DNA from: Bacteroidia bacterium
GTDB taxonomy: Bacteria > Bacteroidota > Bacteroidia > Bacteroidales > Dysgonomonadaceae
Direction of reading: 5' to 3'
DNA: 59,857 nucleotides
Assembly: GCA_030538215.1 (NCBI GenBank)
Contig: JAUNUM010000005.1
Location: 1-59,857, forward strand
The notes under the pieces are model-generated. The model was not told the DNA's origin. It saw only the letters and a list, made by a program, of their open reading frames with translations, and searched no databases. Numbering within the stretch: position 1 is the first letter of the stretch; the number at the start of each line of letters is the position of its first letter. Positions 22,229 through 29,218 of this stretch are shown here, piece after piece. Both the position numbers and the translations under genes were made by a program.

Positions 22229-23164
22229 CTACGGAAATGAAAGTTCCAACATCCTTTCAATTGGTTTTACAGCTTTTATACGAACCTCTTCATCGACAAA
22301 AATTTCCGGATGTTCGTTTTTTAAACATAAATACAATTTTTCTAAGGTATTCATTTTCATATAAAAACAGTCGTTACAAGCACAAGTAGAATCTTCCGGA
22401 GGAGCGGGAATAAATTCTTTTTCGGGATTTTCTTTCTGCATCTGATGTAAAATTCCCGATTCTGTAGCCACAATAAATTGCTTACTATTTGATTCTCTTC
22501 CAAATTTTATAATCGAAGATGTTGAACCAACATGATCAGCAATTTCCAAAATATATTTTCTACATTCAGGATGAGCCAACAACAGTGCATTTGGATGTTG
22601 TTTCTTCAATTCAAGTATTTTTTCCAACGAAAATTGCTCGTGTACATGACAAGCTCCTTCCCACAAAAGCATATTTCTACCGGTAATTTTATTAATGTAA
22701 TCTCCGAGATTTTTATCCGGACCAAAAATTATTTTTTCATTTTCGGGAAGAGAATCCACAATTTGTTTTGCATTAGTAGAAGTTACCACAATATCGGTAA
22801 CGGCTTTTACTGCAGCTGTAGTATTTACATAAGAAATAACTGTGTGATTGTGATGTGCTTTTGTAAATTTTTCAAATTCATCGGCCGGACAACTCTCTGC
22901 CAAAGAACAGCTTGCCATTGCATCGGGAATAAAAACTCTTTTCTCAGGCGAAAGAATTTTAGCCGTTTCAGCCATAAAATGAACACCACAAAGCACAATA
23001 ATATCTGCCGTTGTTTTAGCTGCCCACTGTGCTAGAGCAAGGCTATCGCCAACAAAATCTGCAATATCCTGAATATCACTTTCCTGGTAATAATGTGCTA
23101 AAATAATAGCATTTTTCTCTTTTCGGAGGATATTTATTTTTTCAATTAATTCTTTTTTTTCCAT
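22229..23164 (-). CDS. nadA: Quinolinate synthase
   Basis: A 311-residue NadA that condenses iminoaspartate with dihydroxyacetone phosphate to quinolinate in de novo NAD synthesis, using a [4Fe-4S] cluster. Three conserved cysteine regions are visible: VLCGVHFMAETAKIL (Cys59), EGACHVHEQF and the C-terminal CACNDC. The three-fold repeat signatures (LAHYYQ, ISYVNTTAAVKA, LAHPECR) are intact. nadB and nadC are not adjacent. Its promoter lies in the putative origin region. Confidence 0.96.
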   Translation of the reverse strand: MEKKELIEKINILRKEKNAIILAHYYQESDIQDIADFVGDSLALAQWAAKTTADIIVLCGVHFMAETAKILSPEKRVFIPDAMASCSLAESCPADEFEKFTKAHHNHTVISYVNTTAAVKAVTDIVVTSTNAKQIVDSLPENEKIIFGPDKNLGDYINKITGRNMLLWEGACHVHEQFSLEKILELKKQHPNALLLAHPECRKYILEIADHVGSTSSIIKFGRESNSKQFIVATESGILHQMQKENPEKEFIPAPPEDSTCACNDCFYMKMNTLEKLYLCLKNEHPEIFVDEEVRIKAVKPIERMLELSFP

Positions 23165-23263
23165 TGAACATTATTTATTAATATCTTATTTAAAAATTAA
23201 AAAAATATATGATGATGATTAATATCTGTTGATACTGTTGATAAATAATTCTTAAAATGCTTG

Positions 23264-23271
23264 CAAAATTA
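23264..23271 (-). promoter_or_regulatory. Promoter -7 element of nadA
   Basis: The minus strand reads TAATTTTG, an exact TAnnTTTG match about 100 bases before the nadA start. The transcript would run through the DnaA-box-like repeats at 23227-23244. Confidence 0.5.
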
Positions 23272-23712
23272 GTTATTAAAAAAATAACTTAAAAAAAGTC
23301 ATTTTATCAACAATTAATAATTAACTTAAATATCTTATTGGTACATTTTTACATACTTTATCAACATTTTTAATATAACTATATTGTTGATGAAATGTTT
23401 CAAATATGTTACATTTTTCTTGTTGATGTAACGTGAAAAGTTCTCTGAAAATTTTTGCTAATTATTTTTGTATTCATAAAAAGTAATTTTCATATAAGTA
23501 AAAACTCGAATAAACAAAATTAAGTTATGCTATAATTCTCAATATAACATCAACATCTTTTCAACAAGTTTAAAAATAGATCAACTACAAAAGTATCATT
23601 TAAAAATTATTTATCCAATGACTTAAGTTTTAAAGTTATAAAAAATGGCGAAAATCTAATTATTTATTGTTAAGTTGGAAATGTAAGAGTTTTGATTACA
23701 AAATGTTTTAAC

Positions 23713-23720
23713 TATATTTG
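23713..23720 (+). promoter_or_regulatory. Promoter -7 element of the phosphatase-like gene
   Basis: TATATTTG matches TAnnTTTG exactly, and TTTG at 23691-23694 is an appropriate -33 element 18 bases upstream. The start codon is 20 bases downstream. Confidence 0.65.
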
Positions 23721-23740
23721 TTCGCCAAAATCGGAAGCAG

Positions 23741-24808
23741 ATGAAAAAATATGATTTTTTAATTGTCTCCACATTTTTATTATTGATCACCAGTGGTTGT
23801 GCATCGGCAGTAAAAATTACATCTGTAGCTGAAAAGAATAAAGAAGGCGACCTGCTTTTGAAGTGGGAAGTAAGTCCCGATCAAGAAGGGAATATTAATA
23901 TTTATTCTTCTCAGTCCGATAGTGATATGTCTGCTTTTACACCTATAAAAACTTCCAATATTACCGATCAGGTAACGGTAATTAATCCTTTAAGTCCCGA
24001 TATTAGAGAATTCTACATTTTAAAAACTGCATCTGCTTATTCCGGAATTATTGCTAATCGGGTTATTGAAATGAGCAATATAAAAAATTTCCGAGATTTG
24101 GGTGGATATTTTACGCGCGCCGATCAGCAAATGAAGTGGGGGAAAATTTTCCGTTCGGGCGATTTAAGTAGTGCTACATTGTACGATCAGGAGCGGATAA
24201 GAAGGTTGGGTATAAAAACCGTTATTGATTTTAGAACAGATAAAACCGCAAAAAAATATCCTATTCTTGTTCATCCAAACATTCGCAAAATATCGTTACC
24301 CATTACTCCAATGGATGATGAAAAAATAAACGAAATGATGGACGATGAAAAACTAACGCGGAGCGATGCCATTCGTAGTGTTCAGGATTCATATATCGGA
24401 ATTATCGAAAATTATAAAACTCAGTTTTCCGAGATATTCAACATTCTTACCGATGAAAATAATTATCCGGTTTTGCTTACCGGATCGTTGGGAAAAGATA
24501 GGGTAGGGCTAGCGTCTTTTTTCATCCTTTACGCGTTGGGAGTTCCGCAAAATACTATTATTGACGATTATCTTCTGTCGCGTCAAACGATTGATATTTC
24601 AAAAATAGCTAAAAATGTAAAAACAAAACCTGAATATTTCCAGGAAGCTGTTACAGCTCTGATGTCTGTTAACGTAGCATATATCAATTATACCATCGAC
24701 TACATTAACCAAAAATACGGTTCCATTGATAATTATCTGGAGAAAGAACTCAAATTAACATCCGGAAAACGAATTTTATTGCGTAAACATCTTCTGTATA
24801 ACCAATAA
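23741..24808 (+). CDS. Tyrosine-phosphatase-like lipoprotein lacking the catalytic cysteine
   Basis: A 355-residue lipoprotein (lipobox TSGC, Cys20). Residues about 25-110 look like a small beta-sandwich domain. The rest matches the bacterial tyrosine/serine phosphatase family (Y_phosphatase3): the NFRDLGGYFT signature near residue 118, KWGKIFRSGDLS, and VIDFRTD. The P-loop that should read HCxxGKDRTG instead reads TGSLGKDRVG, so the nucleophilic Cys is replaced by Gly248 and the preceding His by Thr, while the Arg is kept. It is therefore probably catalytically dead or uses another chemistry. Location is the periplasmic face of a membrane. Confidence 0.8.
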   Translation: MKKYDFLIVSTFLLLITSGCASAVKITSVAEKNKEGDLLLKWEVSPDQEGNINIYSSQSDSDMSAFTPIKTSNITDQVTVINPLSPDIREFYILKTASAYSGIIANRVIEMSNIKNFRDLGGYFTRADQQMKWGKIFRSGDLSSATLYDQERIRRLGIKTVIDFRTDKTAKKYPILVHPNIRKISLPITPMDDEKINEMMDDEKLTRSDAIRSVQDSYIGIIENYKTQFSEIFNILTDENNYPVLLTGSLGKDRVGLASFFILYALGVPQNTIIDDYLLSRQTIDISKIAKNVKTKPEYFQEAVTALMSVNVAYINYTIDYINQKYGSIDNYLEKELKLTSGKRILLRKHLLYNQ

Positions 24809-24824
24809 AATCAATTTATTTTTA

Positions 24825-24832
24825 TACCTTTG
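24825..24832 (+). promoter_or_regulatory. Promoter -7 element upstream of the helicase leader
   Basis: TACCTTTG matches TAnnTTTG exactly. If used, it gives the helicase mRNA a leader of about 255 bases that contains the whole E2 repeat element. Confidence 0.5.
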
Positions 24833-24846
24833 TGGCCGATTAAAAT

Positions 24847-25007
24847 CGGCTATTTGGCATCTGGCTTTTAGCCATTGGCAGAAAAAGGTGTATTTGAAAG
24901 GTTATCGACAATATTTTTTAAAAAAATACATCAAATTGTTCATCAACTTATTCATTAGTTTCGTACAAAGCCAATGGTCAACATCAACAGTTAACAGCTA
25001 ACAGCAA
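24847..25007. repeat. MITE-like element E2
   Basis: Same plan as E1 (17757-17912): left end CGGCTATTTGGC, TGGCTTTTAGCCATTGGC; right end CAAAGCCAATGG, CAGTTAACAGCTAACAGC; about 85 AT-rich bases between. It lies in the leader of the DEAD-box helicase gene. The centre differs from that of E1, so the ends are the conserved part. Confidence 0.55.
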
Positions 25008-25094
25008 TATTCAAATTTTCTCACATCTTTATTATGTCGTGTTGTGGGGGTCTCGAGAAAATGCGAATACTTTCACAATTTAAATTAAAGAAAA

Positions 25095-26819
25095 ATGAGA
25101 ACTTTTGAAGAACTTGGGATTGCGCCCGAAATTTGGCGTGCAATTCAAGAAATGGGTTTTGAACAACCCATGCCCGTGCAAGAGGAAGTGATTCCGCAAC
25201 TGCTGGCAAACACTCGCGATATTATCGCTTTAGCACAAACCGGAACTGGAAAAACTGCTGCTTTCGGCTTGCCCATCATCCAAAAAACAAATATTGAGTT
25301 ACACTCACCGCAAACGCTGATACTTTGCCCTACACGAGAGCTTTGTCTGCAAATTGCCGGCGATTTAACCGATTTTTCTAAGTATGTTGACGATATTAAA
25401 ATTCTTCCCGTTTATGGCGGATCAAGTATCGACAGCCAAATAAGGGCATTGAAACGTGGAGTTCATGTTATTGTAGCCACTCCGGGAAGATTAATTGATT
25501 TGATTAATCGCAAAACTGTTTCGTTGGAAAATGTGCATACCATTGTGTTGGACGAAGCAGATGAAATGCTGCACATGGGATTTACGGAAAGTATTGATGA
25601 AATTTTGTCGCACGTTCCCGAAAATCGGAGTATGTTGCTTTTCTCGGCAACCATGCCACAAGAAATTGCCAAAATTACTCGTAAATACATGAATAATCCG
25701 ATGGAAATTACCATTGGACGTAAAAACGAAGGTGCGCAAAACGTGAAGCACATTTATTTTATGGTACACGCCAAAGATAAATACCTCGCGCTAAAACGGA
25801 TTGTAGATTATTATCCTAATATTTACGGTATTGTTTTTTGCAGAACCAGAAAAGAAACGCAGGAAATTGCCGATAAACTTATTCAAGACGGTTACGATGC
25901 CGATTCGTTGCACGGTGATTTATCGCAAGCACAACGCGATTATGTGATGAACAAGTTCCGTTTGCGGAATCTGCAATTGCTGATTGCCACCGATGTTGCC
26001 GCCCGCGGATTGGACGTGGATGATATCACGCACGTTATTAATTTCGGTTTGCCGGATGATTACGAAGTTTACACGCATCGCAGCGGAAGAACGGGCAGGG
26101 TAGGGAAAACCGGAAGTTCTATTTCCATCATTCATACCAAAGAGAAAGGAAAAATTGCCCAGATTGAAAAACTGATCAACAAGAAATTTGAATATAGACA
26201 AATCCCAAAAGGTGATATTATCTGCGAAAAGCAACTTTTCAACTTTGTGGATAAAATAGAGAAGGTAAAAGTAAACGAAGAAGAAATTGCCCGTTTGTTG
26301 CCGTCTATTTTCAAAAAATTGGATTGGCTGGAAAAAGAGGATGTTATCAAACGAATAGTTTCCTTGGAATTTAACCGACTTATCGATTATTACCAGGCAG
26401 CAGAAGAAATTGAAGAGCCCAAAGAGCATAGCTCTAAAAAAGAAGAACGCAGTAGAGGTAAAAAATTCGACAGAAACGATTCAGGACCAAGAAAAGCCGA
26501 AAAAGGCTACGCACGTTTTTTCATCAATATCGGGAAAATGGATGGCGCCAATCCGGCCAACCTGATGGGTTTCATTAACGATTATGTTCCCGGGAAAGTT
26601 AGGGTAGGGCGCATTGATCTGATGAAAAATTTTTCGTTTTTTGAAGTTCCCGAAGATAGCGTGAAGCAAATCCTCAAATCTTTTAAAGGAGTGTATGTGG
26701 AAGATAGAAAACTGGTGGTTGAGTTGGCTGATAGTAACACATCTGAGAAAAAGAAATACAAAGACGATAAGCCGAAAAAAGATTTTAAAATTTCCAAAAA
26801 AGGGAAAAAGCGTTACTAA
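25095..26819 (+). CDS. DEAD-box RNA helicase with DbpA-type RNA-binding domain
   Basis: A 574-residue ATP-dependent RNA helicase of the DeaD/CsdA-DbpA type. Motifs in order: FEELGI and Q motif (PMPVQEEVIP), Walker A AQTGTGKTAA near residue 51, PTRELCLQ, DEAD near residue 155, SAT near 186, and in the second RecA domain ATDVAARGLD and HRSGRTGRVG. After a charged linker (about 435-485) comes a DbpA-like RNA-recognition domain (about 487-555) and a Lys-rich tail. It probably remodels structured RNA in ribosome assembly or at low temperature. The long leader suggests post-transcriptional control. Confidence 0.95.
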   Translation: MRTFEELGIAPEIWRAIQEMGFEQPMPVQEEVIPQLLANTRDIIALAQTGTGKTAAFGLPIIQKTNIELHSPQTLILCPTRELCLQIAGDLTDFSKYVDDIKILPVYGGSSIDSQIRALKRGVHVIVATPGRLIDLINRKTVSLENVHTIVLDEADEMLHMGFTESIDEILSHVPENRSMLLFSATMPQEIAKITRKYMNNPMEITIGRKNEGAQNVKHIYFMVHAKDKYLALKRIVDYYPNIYGIVFCRTRKETQEIADKLIQDGYDADSLHGDLSQAQRDYVMNKFRLRNLQLLIATDVAARGLDVDDITHVINFGLPDDYEVYTHRSGRTGRVGKTGSSISIIHTKEKGKIAQIEKLINKKFEYRQIPKGDIICEKQLFNFVDKIEKVKVNEEEIARLLPSIFKKLDWLEKEDVIKRIVSLEFNRLIDYYQAAEEIEEPKEHSSKKEERSRGKKFDRNDSGPRKAEKGYARFFINIGKMDGANPANLMGFINDYVPGKVRVGRIDLMKNFSFFEVPEDSVKQILKSFKGVYVEDRKLVVELADSNTSEKKKYKDDKPKKDFKISKKGKKRY

Positions 26820-26863
26820 GTAAAGTTTAAAAATAAGTTACGCATCTTATTTAATTTTTGTAA

Positions 26864-26892
26864 GCGCCATGCGGTTTGGAACCGCAAGGCGC
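26864..26892 (+). repeat. GC-rich hairpin in an AT-rich gap
   Basis: GCGCC, AT bulge, GCGGTT, loop TGG, AACCGC, AA bulge, GGCGC: an 11-bp stem with one symmetric internal loop, 45 bases after the helicase stop. There is no U-run, so it may be a 3' stabiliser or a REP-like unit. Confidence 0.6.
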
Positions 26893-26957
26893 ATTTCCCG
26901 ATGACGGAAAAAGAGTGATACGTTATTTACTAAAAAATAAATACTTTATTATATACC

Positions 26958-27000
26958 AAAAGCAGAGTTTCATCCTCGAAATTCTGCTTTTATTATTTTT
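26958..27000 (+). terminator. Terminator after the helicase
   Basis: AAAGCAGA and TCTGCTTT form the stem, with an inner TTTC/GAAA pair, followed by TATTATTTTTT. Confidence 0.65.
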
Positions 27001-27176
27001 TAATACTAATTACAGAAAAAAATCTTTAATTAAATTGCTTACAAGTCGAAATTAATTACTTACTTTGCAATTCGAATAATAGAATTAAAATTCTGTTTAT
27101 TAGAATATTACAAGAGTATATAATTGTAAGTAAAAAACCATAAAATAGTTCTATCTATTTTCTAAAACCACAAAAA

Positions 27177-29069
27177 ATGATGAAAAGAAAACTTTTAATC
27201 AGAGATCTCACCTTAAGAGACGGTCAACAATCGGCATTTGCTACTAGAATGAATCAATCGCAGGTTGATAGAGTATTGCCTTATTACAAAGATGCCAATT
27301 TCTATGCTATGGAAGTTTGGGGCGGTGCAGTACCCGACTCTGTAATGCGCTATTTGGGTGAAAATCCTTGGGACAGACTCAAGAAAATCAGCAATGGTGT
27401 ACAAGGCGTGTCAAAACTAACAGCGCTTTCGCGCGGTCGAAATCTGTACGGATACGCTCCTTATCCCGATGAAATTATCGATGGATTTTTCAAAAATGCA
27501 GTTTCCAGCGGACTCAATATTATGCGTATTTTTGATGCGTTGAATGATGTTGACAATATAAAATCGAGCGTAAAATACATTAAAAAGTATGGTGGAATGG
27601 CAGACTGTGCTGTTTGTTACACCATTGATCCAAAATACGACGATGAGGTAAAAGTTGTTGAGAAAAAAGGTTTTCTTGGGCTCTTCAATAAAAAAGAAGA
27701 AGTTCGTGTAAAAAAGGAAAATGTTTTTACGGATCAGTATTTCCTTAACAAAGCCAAAGAAATGCTTGCTCTTGGTGCCGATATGATCACCATAAAAGAT
27801 ATGAGTGGTTTGATTCCGCCAACGCGTACGGCAAATCTTATTTCGTTATTCAAAAAAGAACTCAATGTTCCCATTGATTTCCACACACATTGTACACCGG
27901 GATACGGATTGGGTTCGGTACTTGCGGCCATTGTAAACGGAGTTGATGTTGTAGATACCAATATTTGGAATTTTGCCGGTGGTCCGGCTGCTCCGGCAAT
28001 AGAGCTGATTTATATTTTCTGCCAAAAGCTTGGTATCGAATTAGATATAAATATGGAAGCCGTGGCAAAAATCAATGCCGAGTTGCTCAATATTCGTAAA
28101 GAATTAGATGCTTTCGATGCTGTAAAACAGTTTCCGAATCCATTTAATCCGCTTACCGATACTTTGCCTGCACATATCGATAAATTGTTTGATGATGCTA
28201 TTGCTGCAGCTCAAGCAAATAACGAAACAGCTTTATTAGCTGCTTGTCACCAAATTGAAGCATACTTCAATTTCCCCAAACCCGACGAAATGGTGAAAAA
28301 TGCCGAAATTCCAGGTGGAATGTACACCAATATGGTAGCGCAATTGAAGCAATTCAACTCGTTGGATATTTTGGAAGATGCCATGAAGCTGATTCCCAGT
28401 GTTCGTCTCGATGCAGGTTTACCACCGTTGGTAACTCCAACAAGTCAGATTGTGGGAGTTCAGGCAGTTAGCTCGGCATTGAACCTAAAAAACGGACGCG
28501 ATAAATACGCCAATGCATCCAATCAATTTGTTGCGTTGGTAAAAGGTGAATACGGAAAAACTCCCGTTGCCGTAGATCCCGAATTTAGATTGAAAATTGC
28601 CGGAACGCGCGAAGAAATTCCTTACGATACAAGTACCTATAAACGTCAAGAAAATCCATCGTTATCGGAATTTGGAAATGTAAAGTTGGCAAAAGACGAG
28701 CAAGAAGAATTGTTACTCGAACTATTCCCTGCCGTGGCAACCAATTACTTGAAAAAAATCCGTGAAACTGAGTTCGCATCACGTCAACCGCAGGAAGAAA
28801 CTGTAGTAGCAGAGCAAAAAACGGAATCTGCTACAGTAGAAGTGAAAGAGCCGGAAGGACATATAATTGAAAGCCCCATGCCGGGAAGCATTATGAAACT
28901 TCTCGTGAAAGAAGGTGATCAGGTAACACGTGGAACCAACCTGCTTATTTTAGAAGCTATGAAGATGGAAAATGACATTGTTTCCGAGTTTTCCGGGCAG
29001 GTATATAAAATCTATGTAAAAGCGGGCGATATAGTTCAGGCAGGAGAACCGATAATAAAACTTGTATAA
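27177..29069 (+). CDS. Biotin-dependent carboxyltransferase (oxaloacetate decarboxylase alpha / pyruvate carboxylase B type)
   Basis: A 630-residue protein with an HMGL-like carboxyltransferase TIM barrel (about 5-270; RDGQQSAFATRM, TIKDMSG, and the metal-binding HTHCTPG), a conserved carboxylase domain (about 290-470), an Ala/Glu-rich linker and a C-terminal biotinyl domain with the biotinylated Lys596 in EAMKMEN. Such subunits transfer carboxyl groups between biotin and pyruvate/oxaloacetate. Neither the membrane beta/gamma subunits of a sodium-pumping decarboxylase nor a biotin carboxylase is adjacent, so its partner must be encoded elsewhere. An alternative start at 27180 would remove one Met. 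Confidence 0.9.
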   Translation: MMKRKLLIRDLTLRDGQQSAFATRMNQSQVDRVLPYYKDANFYAMEVWGGAVPDSVMRYLGENPWDRLKKISNGVQGVSKLTALSRGRNLYGYAPYPDEIIDGFFKNAVSSGLNIMRIFDALNDVDNIKSSVKYIKKYGGMADCAVCYTIDPKYDDEVKVVEKKGFLGLFNKKEEVRVKKENVFTDQYFLNKAKEMLALGADMITIKDMSGLIPPTRTANLISLFKKELNVPIDFHTHCTPGYGLGSVLAAIVNGVDVVDTNIWNFAGGPAAPAIELIYIFCQKLGIELDINMEAVAKINAELLNIRKELDAFDAVKQFPNPFNPLTDTLPAHIDKLFDDAIAAAQANNETALLAACHQIEAYFNFPKPDEMVKNAEIPGGMYTNMVAQLKQFNSLDILEDAMKLIPSVRLDAGLPPLVTPTSQIVGVQAVSSALNLKNGRDKYANASNQFVALVKGEYGKTPVAVDPEFRLKIAGTREEIPYDTSTYKRQENPSLSEFGNVKLAKDEQEELLLELFPAVATNYLKKIRETEFASRQPQEETVVAEQKTESATVEVKEPEGHIIESPMPGSIMKLLVKEGDQVTRGTNLLILEAMKMENDIVSEFSGQVYKIYVKAGDIVQAGEPIIKLV

Positions 29070-29095
29070 CAAGAATTATAAATTATAAATTTGGA

Positions 29096-29124
29096 AAAAC
29101 CGATATGAAAGTATCGGTTTTTTT
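29096..29124 (+). terminator. Terminator of the carboxyltransferase gene
   Basis: AAACCGATA pairs perfectly with TATCGGTTT around TGAAAG, followed by a T-run. Confidence 0.85.
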
Positions 29125-29135
29125 ATTGCCCAAAA

Positions 29136-29192
29136 CTTAACAATAATGTAATCAAAATGTAACCGCTTTGTAACATTTATACATGACCTTTG
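29136..29192 (+). promoter_or_regulatory. Pho-box-like array A and promoter of the TonB receptor operon
   Basis: Four 11-bp units run head to tail at 29136-29179: CTTAACAATAA, TGTAATCAAAA, TGTAACCGCTT, TGTAACATTTA. Nine bases later is the -7-type TTTG (29189-29192). Arrays B (33858) and C (34389) have the same unit size, order and spacing to TTTG. An 11-bp-period direct repeat of (C/T)(T/G)TAAC resembles binding sites of PhoB/PhoP-type response regulators. Confidence 0.65.
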
Positions 29193-29218
29193 TGCCAGAA
29201 ATTTATTGATATTCGTTA

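Larger units (their letters stand above)
23165..23740. other. Candidate replication origin (oriC), AT-rich gap with DnaA-box-like repeats
   Basis: This 576-bp gap between the divergent nadA and phosphatase-like genes is very AT-rich and has no credible ORF. It contains three exact TTATCAACA 9-mers (23236-23244 on the minus strand, 23304-23312, 23358-23366), each one base from the DnaA box TTATCCACA. Variants occur at 23227-23235, 23385-23393, 23421-23429, 23547-23555 and 23558-23566 (TTTTCAACA). By hand count, the plus strand is C-rich just to the left (22621-22680: C 17, G 7) and G-rich to the right (23821-23880: C 9, G 17). A change of skew sign, AT-richness, divergent transcription and box clustering together suggest an origin. 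dnaA itself is absent from the window. Confidence 0.55.
26820..27176. other. Intergenic gap between helicase and carboxyltransferase (357 bp)
   Basis: No credible gene. It holds a GC-rich two-part hairpin (26864-26892), a terminator-like hairpin (26958-27000) and, at 27060-27067, TTACTTTG, one base off the -7 consensus for the next gene. Confidence 0.7.

Noticed and set aside
19421-26928. Shared 12-mer AGTGATACGTTA in two gaps (near 19421 and near 26917)
   Set aside because: Short, no symmetry, and no consistent position relative to genes; chance is likely.
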